64,000 nt of DNA from Acorus gramineus (Eukaryota; Streptophyta; Magnoliopsida; Acorales; Acoraceae). Every line of letters starts with the position of its first letter. Position 1 is the first letter of the stretch. The notes under the pieces are model-generated. The model made no database searches. It was given only the letters and a program-made list of their open reading frames with translations, and was not told the DNA's origin. Below are positions 1 through 11,711 of this stretch, in pieces. The translations under genes and the position numbers were made by a program. The DNA lies in the NCBI GenBank assembly GCA_030737835.1, contig CM060849.1:8578268-8642267 (forward strand), given 5' to 3'.

Positions 1-1306
1 TCCTCCCCTGGGGCACCATAGTTTAATATTAACTTGTATAATATGTAATCTATGCAAGCATGATTAATATGTAGTATGCATGCTACCCTAGACCTTGTAT
101 GTTAGGGACTTGCACCCTTAGGATATGTGTAAGAGCCATGCATCCTGACTCCATGTTTTCATGCTAGGAAAGCCTCGACCTATGCATGTGTCCTATTAGT
201 TTAATTTATTAAATTAAATGCGAACTTATGGTATTTTAGCATGCCTTAGGGAATATCATAAGGGGCCTTGGGAGGTCAGCATTGAGACCCGGGCTAGGGT
301 GCTCCGTGTTCCTTGTTTGGTTGTCGGGATATCCTATATCGGGACCTCATGGTGCCCTCCCAAGGTTTCTTTTCCCGATAATATTATAGCCTCGTTATAA
401 TATGTGTCTCTCCGCATCTTAGTTATGCGCCCTGGAGGAATTCTGAAGAATTCATGACATTTATAAGTTGAGATCAGTGTTGGCGGATCCAAGTGGATCG
501 TATGCGTGTGGATAGGCTGTTTCTTTTCCCTTCGTTGGATCCGTATAGAGACTGCCCCAGCGTTAGACAGGCCTTCCTGACAGAGGGCTCCCATCAGTAG
601 GCACCTCCTGATTTGGGTTCGGACTGTGCTGAATTGTGGGAGTGGACCAGGCGGCCTACGGAGTGGAGGAGAGACTATCGGTGGACCAAGGGTGATTAAC
701 AGCCTAGTCAGTCCCAATATCCTATGTCACCTATTGGAGGGTGAGGGTGAGGGTGTGGTGGGTCGGCGATGTAGCGACCCACTGGATTGTGTAGTTCCTG
801 CCACTTTGAGGCTTTTAATAATTATTGTGGTTAATATAAATTGTGATGCATGGGTTGTGCTATTCACTGAGCGTGTGGCTCACCCCTCGCATAATTTTTC
901 TCCAGTTATCACTGAGTCGGATCTGAAGGAGGAGCTCCCCGAGAGACTTCATCAGTAGCGGAGCAGCGCCACGTCCCGCGAGTGTTAGAGGCCATCAGCA
1001 TCCTTTCTTTGATTGTATGTATTATATTTTCGTGCTTGGGCACTCGTTTGTATTATATTTGGATGTATGTGTGTATATTGGCTCTCACAGGACAGTTGAT
1101 TTATGTATCGAGTCTGTGATATGTTTTTGAATTACAGACTCAGTCTTTTAGCTTCCGCTATCTGTGTATATATCATGTCAGCCTTGCTTTCGTCTGTGTT
1201 GTCATTTTAGTTGTTGTTTAGAGTATTTTATTGATCTCCTGTATAGACTGCTGATATCATGTATACACTTGCCGCGTCCCGGGGACGGCCGCCCTGGGGC
1301 GTGACA
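1..1306 (+). repeat. 5' LTR of the Tekay-type element, partial (3' part only)
   Basis: The stretch aligns base for base with 7971-9281 and ends in the same GTGACA. By eye I count roughly 25 substitutions and a few 1-3 bp indels over 1.3 kb, so the LTRs are about 98% identical. The first 1,699 bases of this LTR are outside the window, including its U3 promoter region. Confidence 0.93.
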
Positions 1307-1311
1307 AAAGT

Positions 1312-1323
1312 TGGTATCAGAGC
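1312..1323 (+). other. Primer binding site (initiator Met tRNA type)
   Basis: TGGTATCAGAGC starts six bases after the 5' LTR end and is the usual complement of the 3' end of plant initiator methionine tRNA, used to prime minus-strand DNA synthesis in many plant Ty3/gypsy elements. Confidence 0.9.
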
Positions 1324-1426
1324 CTGGTCCTGTCAGAGCCAATTGTCTTCTTTTTCGTAGAGATGAGTCCTAGGATTTCTATATGAGTATTCTGATCCTA
1401 GTGTCTGGTTTTCTTAGGTTGCTGAT

Positions 1427-3450
1427 ATGCCTCCTCGCAGAGGACGGCGCGGACGTGGTCCCTCTCGACCTTTGGAGGTTTTCGGACCTACCAGAGGCGA
1501 GGATGCTACTGGAGAGTCCTCGGCTGTGAGGCCAGGATCGACGCAGGAGCCTCCTGCATGGGAGCGCGTGTTCGCGCGGATAACAGATTTGGTAGAGACT
1601 CAGACCAGGGCACTGGAGGCCCAGACTAGAGTATTGGCTGAGCAGGCTAGAGAGATTCAGGAGCTGAGGGCGGCCCGTGATGCAGTTCCACAGGTCCCCT
1701 TGGTGGCAGATCCGCCTGTGGTACCCGATGTACCCCCAGTCCCCGTGGTGATTCCGCGGTGAGAGTTCAGGATCGCCAGGAGAGGGAGGTGGAGCTGGAG
1801 GCTGCGGCGCGGGTACATCAGAGTGGCCTCAGCGCCTTTCTGAAGCTCCACCCTCCCGAGTTCCATGGCCAGACGGCGGATCCCCTTGCCCCAGAGCGCT
1901 GGTTGATGGAGGTGGACACGATCTTCTCGACCATGCATTGCACCGACCGCCAGCGAGTCTCCCTGGCCACCTTCATGCTGAAGGGTAGCGCCGCCGACTG
2001 GTGGGCTACCCGATCGGTGGACATCCCCGAGGGAGTGGAGCAGCTTTCATGGGCGGGATTCCGGAGGTATTTCCTGGAGGAGTACTTCCCGTTCTCGACG
2101 CGCCAGATCGTGATGCAGGAGTTTGAGCAGCTGACGCAGGGCTCTATGTCTGTCGCTGACTACTCCACGCGCTTCACGAGGCTTTCCAGATTCGCCCCAG
2201 CCTTGGTGATGGATGAGGAGACGAGGTGCCGTCGTTTTGAGCTTGGTCTCAGCAGCGCCATTCGGGTGCATGTCACCTCCCAGGCTTTCACGAGGTACTC
2301 TGACTTGGTGTCTCGGGCGAAGACAGTCGAGCGAGACCTCGGGATCCTCGTGAGGGTTGCGACCCCTTCTGCAGACCAGAGACCTCCCAGGAGCCAGGAC
2401 CAGGGACAGCGCAAGAAGAAGAGGCCCCGCTTTGATCAGTTAGCGGCTGCCTCTCCTCCAGCAGATGTGGTGCCAGTGCGAGGTCCAGCACCCATTGCGG
2501 CAGTGCCGATCCAGGCCAGGCGACCGGAGACGCGGCGCTGTTACCACTGTCAGCGCATCGGGCATATCTTGTATAATTGCCCTGATGCTGGCCGACCCCG
2601 CGTGCTGCCTCCGCAGCAGCAGCAGCAGTTCCAGCAGCAGCAGCCTCAGCGCCAGCAGCAGCAGCCTCAGCGCCAGCCGCAGCAGCAGCCTCAGCGTCAG
2701 CAGCAGCAGCCACAGGGTGGCCGAGCTGACCAGAGGAGGCAGCCAGCGCAGCCGGCGAGGCGTGCCCCTGCTCCTCAGCCGCAGTTTGTTCAGGGCCGAG
2801 TGGCAGCGCTTTCGGCAGAGGAGGCTCAGGCATCAGGCAGCGTGGTCCGAGGTATTGTTCAGATCTCCCAGCTCCCTGCATATGTGTTGTTTGATTCCGG
2901 AGCCACACACTCGTTCGTGTCTCCCGCTTTTGCGAGACGGACGGGCGTGGCGTCCGCCCCTCTAGATGCTATCCTGGAGATATCATTGCCCGTAGGAGAC
3001 CGTATTCTCCTCCGTTCTGTGTACCGAGGGTGTACGGTGGTGGTTGCAGGGCATGAGTTTCCGGTGGAGTTGGTGGAGCTCGCTATGACGGACTTTGATG
3101 CCATCCTGGGAATGGATTGGCTTGCAGCTAGTCACGCCAGCATCGACTGTTTTGAAGTCGGTGTCTTTCCACCTTCCGGGTCGGAGGTCTTTCCAGTTCG
3201 TGGGCGATCGTGACGTAGCCCCTTTGGGGTTCGTGTCGTCCATCCAGGCGTGGAGACTCCTTCAGGGAGGATGCGAGGGCTTTCTGGCGTACATTGCTCA
3301 GGAGGATGCACCGCTGCAGGCAGATATCAGTCAGACTCCGGTCGTGGCAGAGTATCCCGAGGTTTTCCCCGATGATCTTCCGGGATTACCGGATCGCGCG
3401 ATCGAGTTTGAGATCAATCTGATTCGGGGACCGAGCCGATTTCGAGAGCT
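1427..3450 (+). pseudogene. gag and protease region of the Tekay-type element, frameshifted
   Basis: The reading frame starts with an Arg/Gly-rich N terminus (MPPRRGRRGRG) after a short leader. A retrotransposon gag domain follows at about 1830-2350. A CCHC zinc knuckle (C-x2-C-x4-H-x4-C) sits at 2539-2580. A glutamine-rich stretch coded by CAG repeats lies at about 2611-2720, and the aspartic protease motif FDSGATHSF is near 2890-2915. The frame changes near 1757, near 3155 and near 3430, and I see no in-frame stop codon between those points. Gag packages RNA; the protease would cut the polyprotein. With these breaks the copy should not make a full product, unless some breaks are assembly errors. 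Confidence 0.88.
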
Positions 3451-3459
3451 CCGTACCGG

Positions 3460-6223
3460 ATGGCCCCTGCAGAGCTGAGGGTGCTCAAGGAGCAGTTGGA
3501 GGAGTTGCTGGAGAAGGGCTTCGCACGTCCGAGTGTTTCTCCGTGGGGAGCCCCTGTTCTGTTCGTCCGGAAGAAGGACGGTTCGCTGCGGCTTTGTATC
3601 GATTACAGGCAGCTGAACAAGCGGACAGTGAAGAACAAGTACCCCTTGCCGCGGATTGATGATCTGTTTGACCAGCTCCAGGGAGCGCGAGTCTTTCTAA
3701 GATCGATCTCCGCTCGGGCTACTATCAGCTGAAGATCCGGGAGTCAGACATTCCGAAGACGGCCTTTCGTACCCGGTATGGGCACTACGAGTTCAGAGTA
3801 CTGCCGTTCGGGTTGACGAATGCGCCGGCGGCCTTCATGGATCTGATGAACCGGGTGTTTCGGCCCTTCCTCGACTCCTTTGTGGTAGTATTCATCGATG
3901 ACATATTGGTGTACTCGAGGAGTCTTGAGGAGCGCTCACCATCTTCGCACTGTCTTGGAGACTTTGGCCAGACATCAGTTGTTCGCCAAGTTCAGCAAGT
4001 GCGAGTTCTGGTTGGAGCGTATGGCCTTTCTGGGCCATGTGATTTTCAGCGAGGGCATATCTGTGGACCCGGAGAAGACGCTCGCCGTGTCGAATTGGCG
4101 TCGACCGTCGAACCCCACAGAGATTCGGAGCTTCCTGGGCTTGGCGGGTTATTACAGGAGGTTTGTCGAGGGTTTCTCGAAGATAGCTGTACCTCTTACC
4201 CGCCTCACTCGGAAGGATGTCCGGTTCGAGTGGTCCCCGTCTTGCGAGGAGAGCTTCCAGGAGTTGAAGCGAAGGCTCACCTCAGCGCCAGTTCTTACCC
4301 TTCCGTCTGGGAGTGGTGGGTTCGCAGTTTACACCGATGCATCGCAGTTGGGTGTGGGTTGCGTCCTGATGCAGCACGGTAAGGTTGTGGCTTACGCGTC
4401 GCGTCAGTTGAAGCCCCATGAGCAGAATTACCCCACCCACGACCTTGAGTTGGCAGCGATCATCTTTGCGCTGAAGATGTGGAGGCATTACCTCTATGGC
4501 GAGGAGTTCGAGCTCTTTACTGATCATAAGAGCTTGACATATTTGCAGTCCCAGCCGGAGCTCAACATGCGTCAGAGACGTTGGGTCGAGTTCCTGACGG
4601 ACTATGATTGTGACATCGCTTACCATCCGGGTAAGGCGAATGTCGTGGCGGATGCTCTCAGCAGGCAGCCCTTGGGCATGGCCGCCCACATGGCTGTACG
4701 TCGTTGGAGGCTTCTGGAGGAGGCCGCTTGCTGGATCAGTGTTCGAGAGACTCCTGCGGGTGGCTTTTTGGCCAGGCTAGTGGTGCAGCCAGTTCTTCTC
4801 GACGAGATCCGCACGGCTCAGGCTCAGGATCCGCATTTTATAGTCCTCTCTGAGGGCGTCGCCCGGGGCGAGCGTCCGGACTACCAGATTCGCGAGGACG
4901 GGATCCTGCGGTTCAGAGGCCGAGTATGCATTCCTGACGACGCAGAGCTGAAGCAGAAGATCTTGGACGAGGCCCATCGTTCGAGGTACACAGTGCATCC
5001 TGGTGGCACGAAGATGTACAGGGGCCTTCGTCGTGGCTACTGGTGGCGCGGGATGAAGACGGATATTGCCCGTTTCGTTGCCCGATGCTTAGTATGCCAG
5101 CAGGTGAAGTCGGAGCATCAGCGCCCTGCGGGGAAGCTGCAGTCCATTGAGATCCCTCAGTGGAAGTGGGAGCAGATCACCATGGACTTCATCTCGGGTT
5201 TGCCGAGGTCACGTTCGGGTCGCGATGCCATCTGGGTGATCGTCGACCGACTGACGAAGTCTGCTCATTTCCTCCCCATCCGACTCACCGATTCTCTGGA
5301 CACCCTGGCGCAGTTGTTTGTCTCAGAGATTGTTCGTCTCCATGGCACTCCCGTCAGCATCATTTCTGATCGAGACGCGCGATTTACTTCGAGGTTCTGG
5401 CGTAGCCTCCAGCACGCCCTTGGTACGAACCTCCACTTCAGTACAGCGTTTCATCCGCAGACGGACGGCCAGTCGGAGAGGACGATTCAGACCCTGGAGG
5501 ACATGCTGCGAGCCTGTGTTCTCGATTTTGGGGGCAGTTGGGAGAGGCACCTTCCGTTGGTGGAGTTTGCCTACAACAACAGCTACCACTCGAGTATCCG
5601 GATGGCTCCTTACGAGGCGCTCTATGGCCGCAGCTGCAGGTCCCCCTTGTGTTGGGACGAGGTCGGAGAGCGCCAGTTGGAGGGACCAGAGATCATTCAC
5701 CAGACCTCAGAGATGGTGAAGACGATTCGCGAGCGTATCCGAGTCGCTCAGAGTCGTCAGAAGAGCTACGCCGACCGTCGTCGCCGTGAGCTCGCCTTCG
5801 AGGTTGGTGACCATGTCTTCTTGAAGGTGTCCCCGATGAAGGGCATCTTCCATTTCGGTGTGCGGGGCAAGCTGAGTCCGCGTTTCACTGGGCCGTTCCT
5901 CATCCTCGAGCGAGTTGGGGGGTGGCCTATCGCATAGCTCTGCCCCCACAGTTGGCTCAGGCCCATGACGTCTTCCATGTCTCGCAGCTGAGGCGCTATG
6001 TCCACGATCCTGCTCACGTCATCCCGTTCGAGCCGCTCGTCTTCGAGCCGGACTTGTCATTCGTGGAGCAGCCGATCGAGATCCTGGACCGCCGCGAGAA
6101 GAGGCTCCGCACCAAGACCGTCCAGCTGGTCAAGGTGCGATGGCAGCACCGTTCGGTGCTGAGGCCACTTGGGAGCTCGAGGACGCCATGCGTGACGCGT
6201 ATCCGCATCTTTTCCCTTCTTAG
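3460..6223 (+). pseudogene. pol region (RT, RNase H, integrase, chromodomain), frameshifted
   Basis: RT begins near 3460 ([18 protein letters not shown]) and carries its catalytic FIDDILVYS at about 3891-3917. RNase H follows with VYTDAS near 4327 and TDHKSL near 4520. The integrase zinc finger (H-H-C-C, ending CLVCQQ) is at about 4975-5100. The catalytic D, D and E are near 5182, 5370 and 5476, the last within TDGQSER. The protein ends in a GPF-containing tail and a chromodomain at about 6040-6220, which in this clade guides insertion to heterochromatin. Frame changes lie near 3697, 3930, 5917 and 6160. The long segment 3930-5917 is intact. The stop at 6221-6223 matches the usual end of these proteins. 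Confidence 0.9.
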
Positions 6224-6258
6224 ATGTTCTTGTATTTATTTTGAGGACAAAATTTCCT

Positions 6259-6270
6259 AAGGGGGGGAGA
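6259..6270 (+). other. Polypurine tract
   Basis: AAGGGGGGGAGA lies directly before the 3' LTR start and is the expected primer for plus-strand DNA synthesis. Confidence 0.85.
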
Positions 6271-6711
6271 ATGTTATATATGTGTCACTTTTAGCCTTCT
6301 GGTAACCATTGGACCAGTTTTTCAGTTTTTTCGTTTTTCGATCGGAACCGCTAAAATTTTGGACTGTTAGCTATCATCCTGAGTTTGAGGACTCCGATTG
6401 AAAATCTAACTGCATATTATGTGTCCTGGTGCCATTCCAAGCCACTCAAAAATTTCATCGAATTCCGGTAACGTTTCAGAATTTCACAGTTCTGAAGCGT
6501 ATCCGGGTTTTGACCGAGCGAGAAGTCATTGGGAGACTTGACTTGGTCAATGTGGGCCCTTGACTTGGTCAACTCCTTTGGCTTTTAGTGTGGTTGGGTT
6601 GACTAGGGTCAAACCTCACCTAAGTGCACTTAAACCTCACCTAAACTTAGCCTAAACCTAATTAATTAGCCCTAAGTTAAGTGGTGTGAGAGTGTGTGGT
6701 GTCTGTGTGAG

Positions 6712-6720
6712 TATAATAAA
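6712..6720 (+). promoter_or_regulatory. Possible TATA box of the LTR promoter
   Basis: TATAATAAA lies 440 bp inside the 3' LTR and is followed by a pyrimidine-rich stretch (CTCCCC, TCTCTCTCATCC). That is a plausible U3/R boundary. If correct, the transcript leader contributed by R-U5 would be about 2.5 kb. No direct evidence of a start site is available. Confidence 0.4.
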
Positions 6721-7189
6721 ATCCCACGACCACATTAGAGCCTCCCCTATTCATCTTCTTCTCCACCAAATATCTCTCTCATCCTCTCTTTAAATCCCAT
6801 TTAAGACCTAGCTAGAGGTGTTGGATCAAGAAGCCCTAGAAGGAGAAAGGATAGGTAAGGACCCGATCTATCCATCCATGGTCTTGGATCTTCATTTCCC
6901 TTTGTTTTTCCTCCTCTAATGGACCCTCTTCTCCTCTGTTTACAGCCCCTCTTTGGCTGAGTGGAGACCTTAGTGGTGGTGGTCTTGGAGGTGGTGTTTC
7001 GGTGCGCGAAGAGCACCCGATCTCCTTCCCTTCCCTTCCTCTCCTTTGGGTGAGTTTCCTTTCCTTCCACTCTTGTTTAGATGCATGTTTAGGAGGTATT
7101 TTTGGGTATGTATGGCTTTCATGGTGGTTTTGGTGGCTGTCGGTGGCTGTTGGTGGCGGTTGGGGTGGTTGAGCTCGGCTCGGGTGCAT

Positions 7190-7770
7190 GTGGGCTCAGC
7201 GGCGCGCGCAGGCAAGCAGGCGCAGGCGGGCAGGCGCAGCAGGCAGGCGCAGGCGGGCGAGCTGAGGGCAGGCGCGCTGGGCGCGTGCTGTCAGGCTCGC
7301 TGGGCGTGTGCGGTCGGGCGCGCTGGGCGCAGTGCACGGCGTGCGCGCGGAGCGCTGCGCAGGGGCGCGTGGCGAGCGGGCGGCGTGCGGGTGCTGCGCA
7401 GGGGGCGCAGTGCACGCAGGGCGAGCGGGGAGTGCATGCGGGGCACTACGCTGGGGCGCAGTGCGGGCGGGTGTGCGCACGAGGCGCTGCGCTAGGGCGC
7501 AGTGCGCGCGGGTGCATCCGGGAGCTGGACGCGCGGTGCGCACGGGCGCCCGTGCGTGCGTCCGAGCGTGCGGTGTGTCTGGGCTCGCGGGCTGGGCGCG
7601 GCAGCATGTCTGGGCGTGCGAGCAGGGGTTCGACAGCGTGTCCGGGCATGCGGGCAGGGGCTCGGCAGTGCGTCTGGGTGCGCGGGCTGGAACGCGGCTG
7701 TGCGCCCGGGGCGGGTGGCCGTGCGGATGGTTGCCCGGGGGTTCGGGAGTGAGTCGGGGTGCTCGGACTC
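7190..7770 (+). repeat. GC- and CpG-rich low-complexity block inside the LTR
   Basis: About 580 bp consist mainly of G, C and the words GCGC, GGCGCAG, CAGGCGG and GTGCGCG, in loose short repeats. Composition changes abruptly from the AT-rich flanks. Several frames stay open on both strands because stop codons need A and T. No family domain is recognisable in any of them. Confidence 0.75.
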
Positions 7771-9281
7771 GCGTGCGTACGGGCCGTATGTACGCTTGTC
7801 CGAGTGTTGGGTATTTTTAGTGTATTTTGTATGTATTTGTGTATTTTACTCACCGAGTTGATTACCCTGTCTTGCAGATCTTGACGGATGGTCACGCGAC
7901 GACCTGGGTATTGGTGAGTGGGACAATCCAACCCAGTAGGGAGGCGCTATATGCACTTGGGCGTATACCGTCCTCCCCTGGGGCACCATAGTTTAATATT
8001 AACTTGTATAATATGTAATCTATGCAAGCATGATTAATATGTAGTATGCATGCTACCCTAGACCTTGTATGTTAGGGACTTGCACCCTTAGGATATGTGT
8101 AAGAGCCGTGCATCCTGACTCCATGTTTTCATGCTAGGAAAGCCTCGACCTATGCATGTGTCCTATTAGTTTAATTTATTAAATTAAATGCGTACTTATG
8201 GTATTTTAGCATGCCTTAGGGAATATTATAAGGGGCCTTGCGAGGTCAGCATTGAGACCCGGGCTAGGGTACTCCGTGTTCCTTGTTTGGTTGTCGGGAT
8301 ATCCTATATTGGGACCTCATGGTGCCCTCCCAAGGTTTCTTTTCCCGATAATATTATCACCTCGTTATTGTAATATGTGTCTCCCCGCATCTTAGTTACG
8401 CGCCCCGGAGGAATTCTGAAGAATTCATGACATTTATAAGTTGAGATCAGTGTTGGCGGATCCGAGTGGATCGTATGCGTGTGGATAGGCTGTTTCTTTT
8501 CCCTTCGTTGGATCCGTATAGAGACTGCCCCAGCGTTAGACAGGCCTTCCTGACAGAGGGCTCCCATCAGTAGGCACCTCCTGATTTGGGTTCGGACTGT
8601 GCTGAATTGTGGGAGTGGACCAGACGGCCTACGGAGTGGAGGAGAGACTATCGGTGGACCAAGGGTGATTAACAGCCTAGTCAGCCCCAATATCCTATGT
8701 CACCTATTGGAGGGTGAGGGTGAGGGTGTGGTGGGTCGGCGATGTAGCGACCCACTGGATTGTGTAGTTCCTGCCACTTTGAGGCTTTGAATAATTATTT
8801 GTGGTTAATATAAATTGTGATGCATGGGTTGTGCTATTCACTGAGCGTGTGGCTCACCCCTCGCATAATTTTTCTCCAGTTATCACTTAGTCAGACCTGA
8901 AGGAGGAGCTCCCCGAGAGACTTCATCAGTAGCGGAGCAGCGCCACGTCCCGCGAGTGTTAGAGGCCATCAGCATCCTTTCTTTTGATTGTATGTATTAT
9001 ATTTCTGTGCTTGGGCACTCGTTTGTATTATATTTCGATGTATGTGTGTATATTAGCTCTCACAGGACAGTTGATTATGTATCGAGTCTGTAATATGTTT
9101 TTTGAATTACAGACTCAGTCTTTTAGCTTCCGCTATCTGTGTATATATCATGTCAGCCTTGCTTTCGTCTGTGTTGTCATTTTAGTTGTTGTTTAGAGTA
9201 TGTTATTGATCTCCTGTATAGACTGCTGATATCATGTATACACTTGCCGCGTCCCGGGGACGGCCGCCCTGGGGCGTGACA

Positions 9282-10090
9282 AATCTAATCAATTGACTAA
9301 TCATTTTTGGACTTGTAATACAGTATATCAACTTTCTTTTGTACATTTGCACAATTACCCATGGAAATACAAACTTCTTGACCAACAAACAAAAAAAAGA
9401 TTTTTACATATATACCCCTTGCATATTCTACTTTTGTGACACTACCCCTGTTAAAATGATCTTTGCAAAAATACCCTTTAAATTTCATAAATTGTGTGTC
9501 CATACCCCTACGGTCATCTTCAGTGAGATGGGGTTAGGGTAGGGATACACCCACCTCCCTTTTTATTGGGGGCACCACCTTCATAAGTTCACCACCTCTC
9601 ATTTTATTAAACACTAAGTCCACTATTTTATAAAACCCCCTTTTCATATACACCAACCTCACCACCCTCCACATATCATAACATAATTCTCTCTCTTCTC
9701 TTTGCTACTTCTCTCATTCACCCCTCCCGTTTATTCCCGCCGTGAGGACGCCGATGAAAAGCCATCGTGGAGTCGTTCCCCCCACCCCCACCCCCGTGAG
9801 GTCCTCCCCATGTCACTCTTGAGGCCATAAACTCATCTCTCTTGAAATAAATTAATATATCTATTTTTAAAAAATATATTTTTAATCAATTGTTAATTGT
9901 GATCTAATGAGTATTATTGCTTGTCTTGTAGATAAGTTAGGGTTTTGATAGGGAAAGTTAGGGCTTTGAAAGAGAGCTAGGGTTTCTTGATATATAAAGT
10001 TAGGTTTATTTTTATTTTATTTTTTGTTTAATATAAATGGGGTGGTGGGAATATCCGCCCTCATGGGGTTAATTGTTTGATTTGTTTCTA
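9282..10090. other. Intergenic, no gene recognised
   Basis: AT-rich sequence with a stretch rich in ACCCC/ATACCCC words at 9350-9660 and a direct repeat of GGATTCAAATG at the edge of the hAT coding remnant. Part of it may be the 3' untranslated part of that hAT element, but I could not fix a terminal repeat. Confidence 0.5.
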
Positions 10091-11711
10091 TCAAAATATC
10101 TTGGATTCAAATGATGAGAATATGTTGGATTCAAATGTGCTGTAATCCATCATTTGAATGCTAAAGGCCTCTTTTTCAGCTTCAATGGTGAGCATCTTTT
10201 TAAGAACTTCTGCAATCCCCTTACTAGTTTCTTCATCATGCTTTACAATTTTATCATAATATAGATGAGGATTGAGGAGGGCTGCAATCGCATGAATAGG
10301 ATGATGTAGGTTATCTGCCCATCGTTTGTCAATTATGTCTCAATAAGGTTCATATTTGACAAATACTCCATCATAATATTTGGATATTGCTTCATTTGCT
10401 CGATCCATGGCTTCATACACATAACCGAGTGTCGCCCCTTCACTATCAACCATTCTTAATATTTTCACAAGTGGCGCAATAACAGCTATAATTTCTCTTC
10501 CATCCTCCCAGAAAAGAGTGTCTTGTATGATATAACTAACTTCTCTACCTTCCACAGTTCTAGTCTGTGATAATGCACACCACTCATTTGATGCAACCAT
10601 AAATCGCAATGATTGCTCCAAGTTAATTATGGATTCCAACATCAAAAAATTTGTTGCGAACCAGGTGCTTGCAGGCCTCTTCAATTCCTTCCCCTCTGTG
10701 AAGTTTTGCATACAATCTAAAACATGGGTAGATTTATATATGAAATTTTTTATATTCTGTGCCTTATGTATTATATCGCTCACCTTTAATATTTCCCTGT
10801 CAATGTCTTCAAGAATCAAATCCAAACAATGTGCAGCGCAATTTGTTTTAAAAACATTTGGCATTTGAGCTTCCAAGATATATCCAGCAGCGATGTAATT
10901 TGAGGCATTGTCTGATATAATTTGCACTACATTTTCTCTTCCCACATGTTCATCAATACCGCGTAAAATGAAATCAGCGTATTTTGCATCTTTCACTTTT
11001 CCTTCAGTTGTCTCCGAGCATAGGAAAACAGTGCCTTTAATTGAAGAAGCTAATAGATTAATATGATTTCTATTCCTCTGGTCCTTCCAACCATCGGACA
11101 TAATCGTACAACCAATTTCTATCCAAGAGTTATTTATCACATTTACATATTCCATAGCTTCTTCTTTCAAATCGCACAACAATTTGGTCCTAATAGTTTC
11201 ACTGCTAGGTGGCTTATAACCGGGACCATGATTTGCTACTTCACCAATAGCATTAATAAACTCGGGTGACCTTGCAACATTAAATGCAATATTATTGGCA
11301 ATAAAAAATCTTCCAATTGCCAAATCAGCTGCTTCTTTTTCTTTCTTCTGAATAAGAGTACTAATAGAACTTTGGTATACTCCTTTTGTTTGATGGTCCT
11401 GCTCCTCCATAGATAAATCAATCAGGTTTGTTGTTTGAGAACCTGATCCACTTGACGAAGAAATATTTTCACTTCCACTTTTTTTTCCTTTCTTTCCTGC
11501 TTCTTCAATCAATCCTCTAGCAAAAGTTTGTACAGAATCCGGAACTGCATTACATACCTTAATATCCTTGCCAATTTTTCCAACTAAATGAAATTTCATT
11601 CGTGCTATTGAACATACAAACTTTTCTTTACAATATTTGCATTTAATTTTATTTTCTGTTCCAATTCTAGCTTTCACAATGCTCCCAGATCTTGCCCTTG
11701 TCTCTAGGCAT
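10091..11711 (-). pseudogene. hAT-family transposase remnant (BED zinc finger plus DUF659)
   Basis: Read on the minus strand, an ATG at 11711 opens MPRDKGKIWEHCES, the usual start of plant BED-finger hAT transposases. A 1-bp frame change near 11680 then leads into the finger (KCKYC...RMKFHL). A DUF659-like core follows (TIMSDGWKDQRNRNHINLLASS, then QIISDNASNY and CAAHCLDLIL). An in-frame TGA at 10340-10342 interrupts the protein; the same frame continues 83 codons to a stop at 10091. The C-terminal hAT dimerisation region, needed for transposition, is not found. In the family the protein cuts and pastes hAT DNA; this copy is dead. An intron acceptor-like TTTTGTAG lies just before the ATG. Confidence 0.85.

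Larger units (their letters stand above)
1..9281 (+). mobile_element. Ty3/gypsy LTR retrotransposon, Tekay/Del-type chromovirus, 5' end outside window
   Basis: The element reads 5' LTR, primer binding site, gag, protease, reverse transcriptase, RNase H, integrase, chromodomain, polypurine tract, 3' LTR. Integrase after RT-RNase H places it in Ty3/gypsy. The C-terminal chromodomain and LTRs of about 3 kb suit the Tekay/Del clade. Window position 1 matches position 7971, so about 1.7 kb of the 5' LTR lies upstream of the window. The first five bases after the element are AATCT; the matching target duplication would be off the window. The coding region has about seven reading-frame changes, so this copy is not autonomous as read. 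Clade naming is by feature pattern, not by phylogeny. Confidence 0.93.
6272..9281 (+). repeat. 3' LTR of the Tekay-type element, complete, about 3,010 bp
   Basis: It starts TGTTATATATG just after the polypurine tract and ends GTGACA, so it has the canonical TG...CA termini. The last 1.3 kb repeats window positions 1-1306. A possible TATA box lies about 440 bp in, and a strongly GC-rich block lies at about 7190-7770. The open reading frames seen in that block exist in several frames on both strands and reflect base composition rather than genes. Confidence 0.93.

Noticed and set aside
334-958. Open frames of 110-127 codons inside the 5' LTR, repeated in the 3' LTR
   Set aside because: They lie within LTR sequence on both strands and resemble no known protein; their repetition follows from the LTR duplication.
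2288-2965. Open frames of 166 and 206 codons opposite or offset to gag
   Set aside because: They are shadows of the CAG-rich gag sequence, giving polyA or polyS in other frames.
7046-7931. Several long overlapping open frames on both strands in the 3' LTR
   Set aside because: They lie in the GC-rich low-complexity block, overlap each other in many frames, and show no domain. Base composition explains them.
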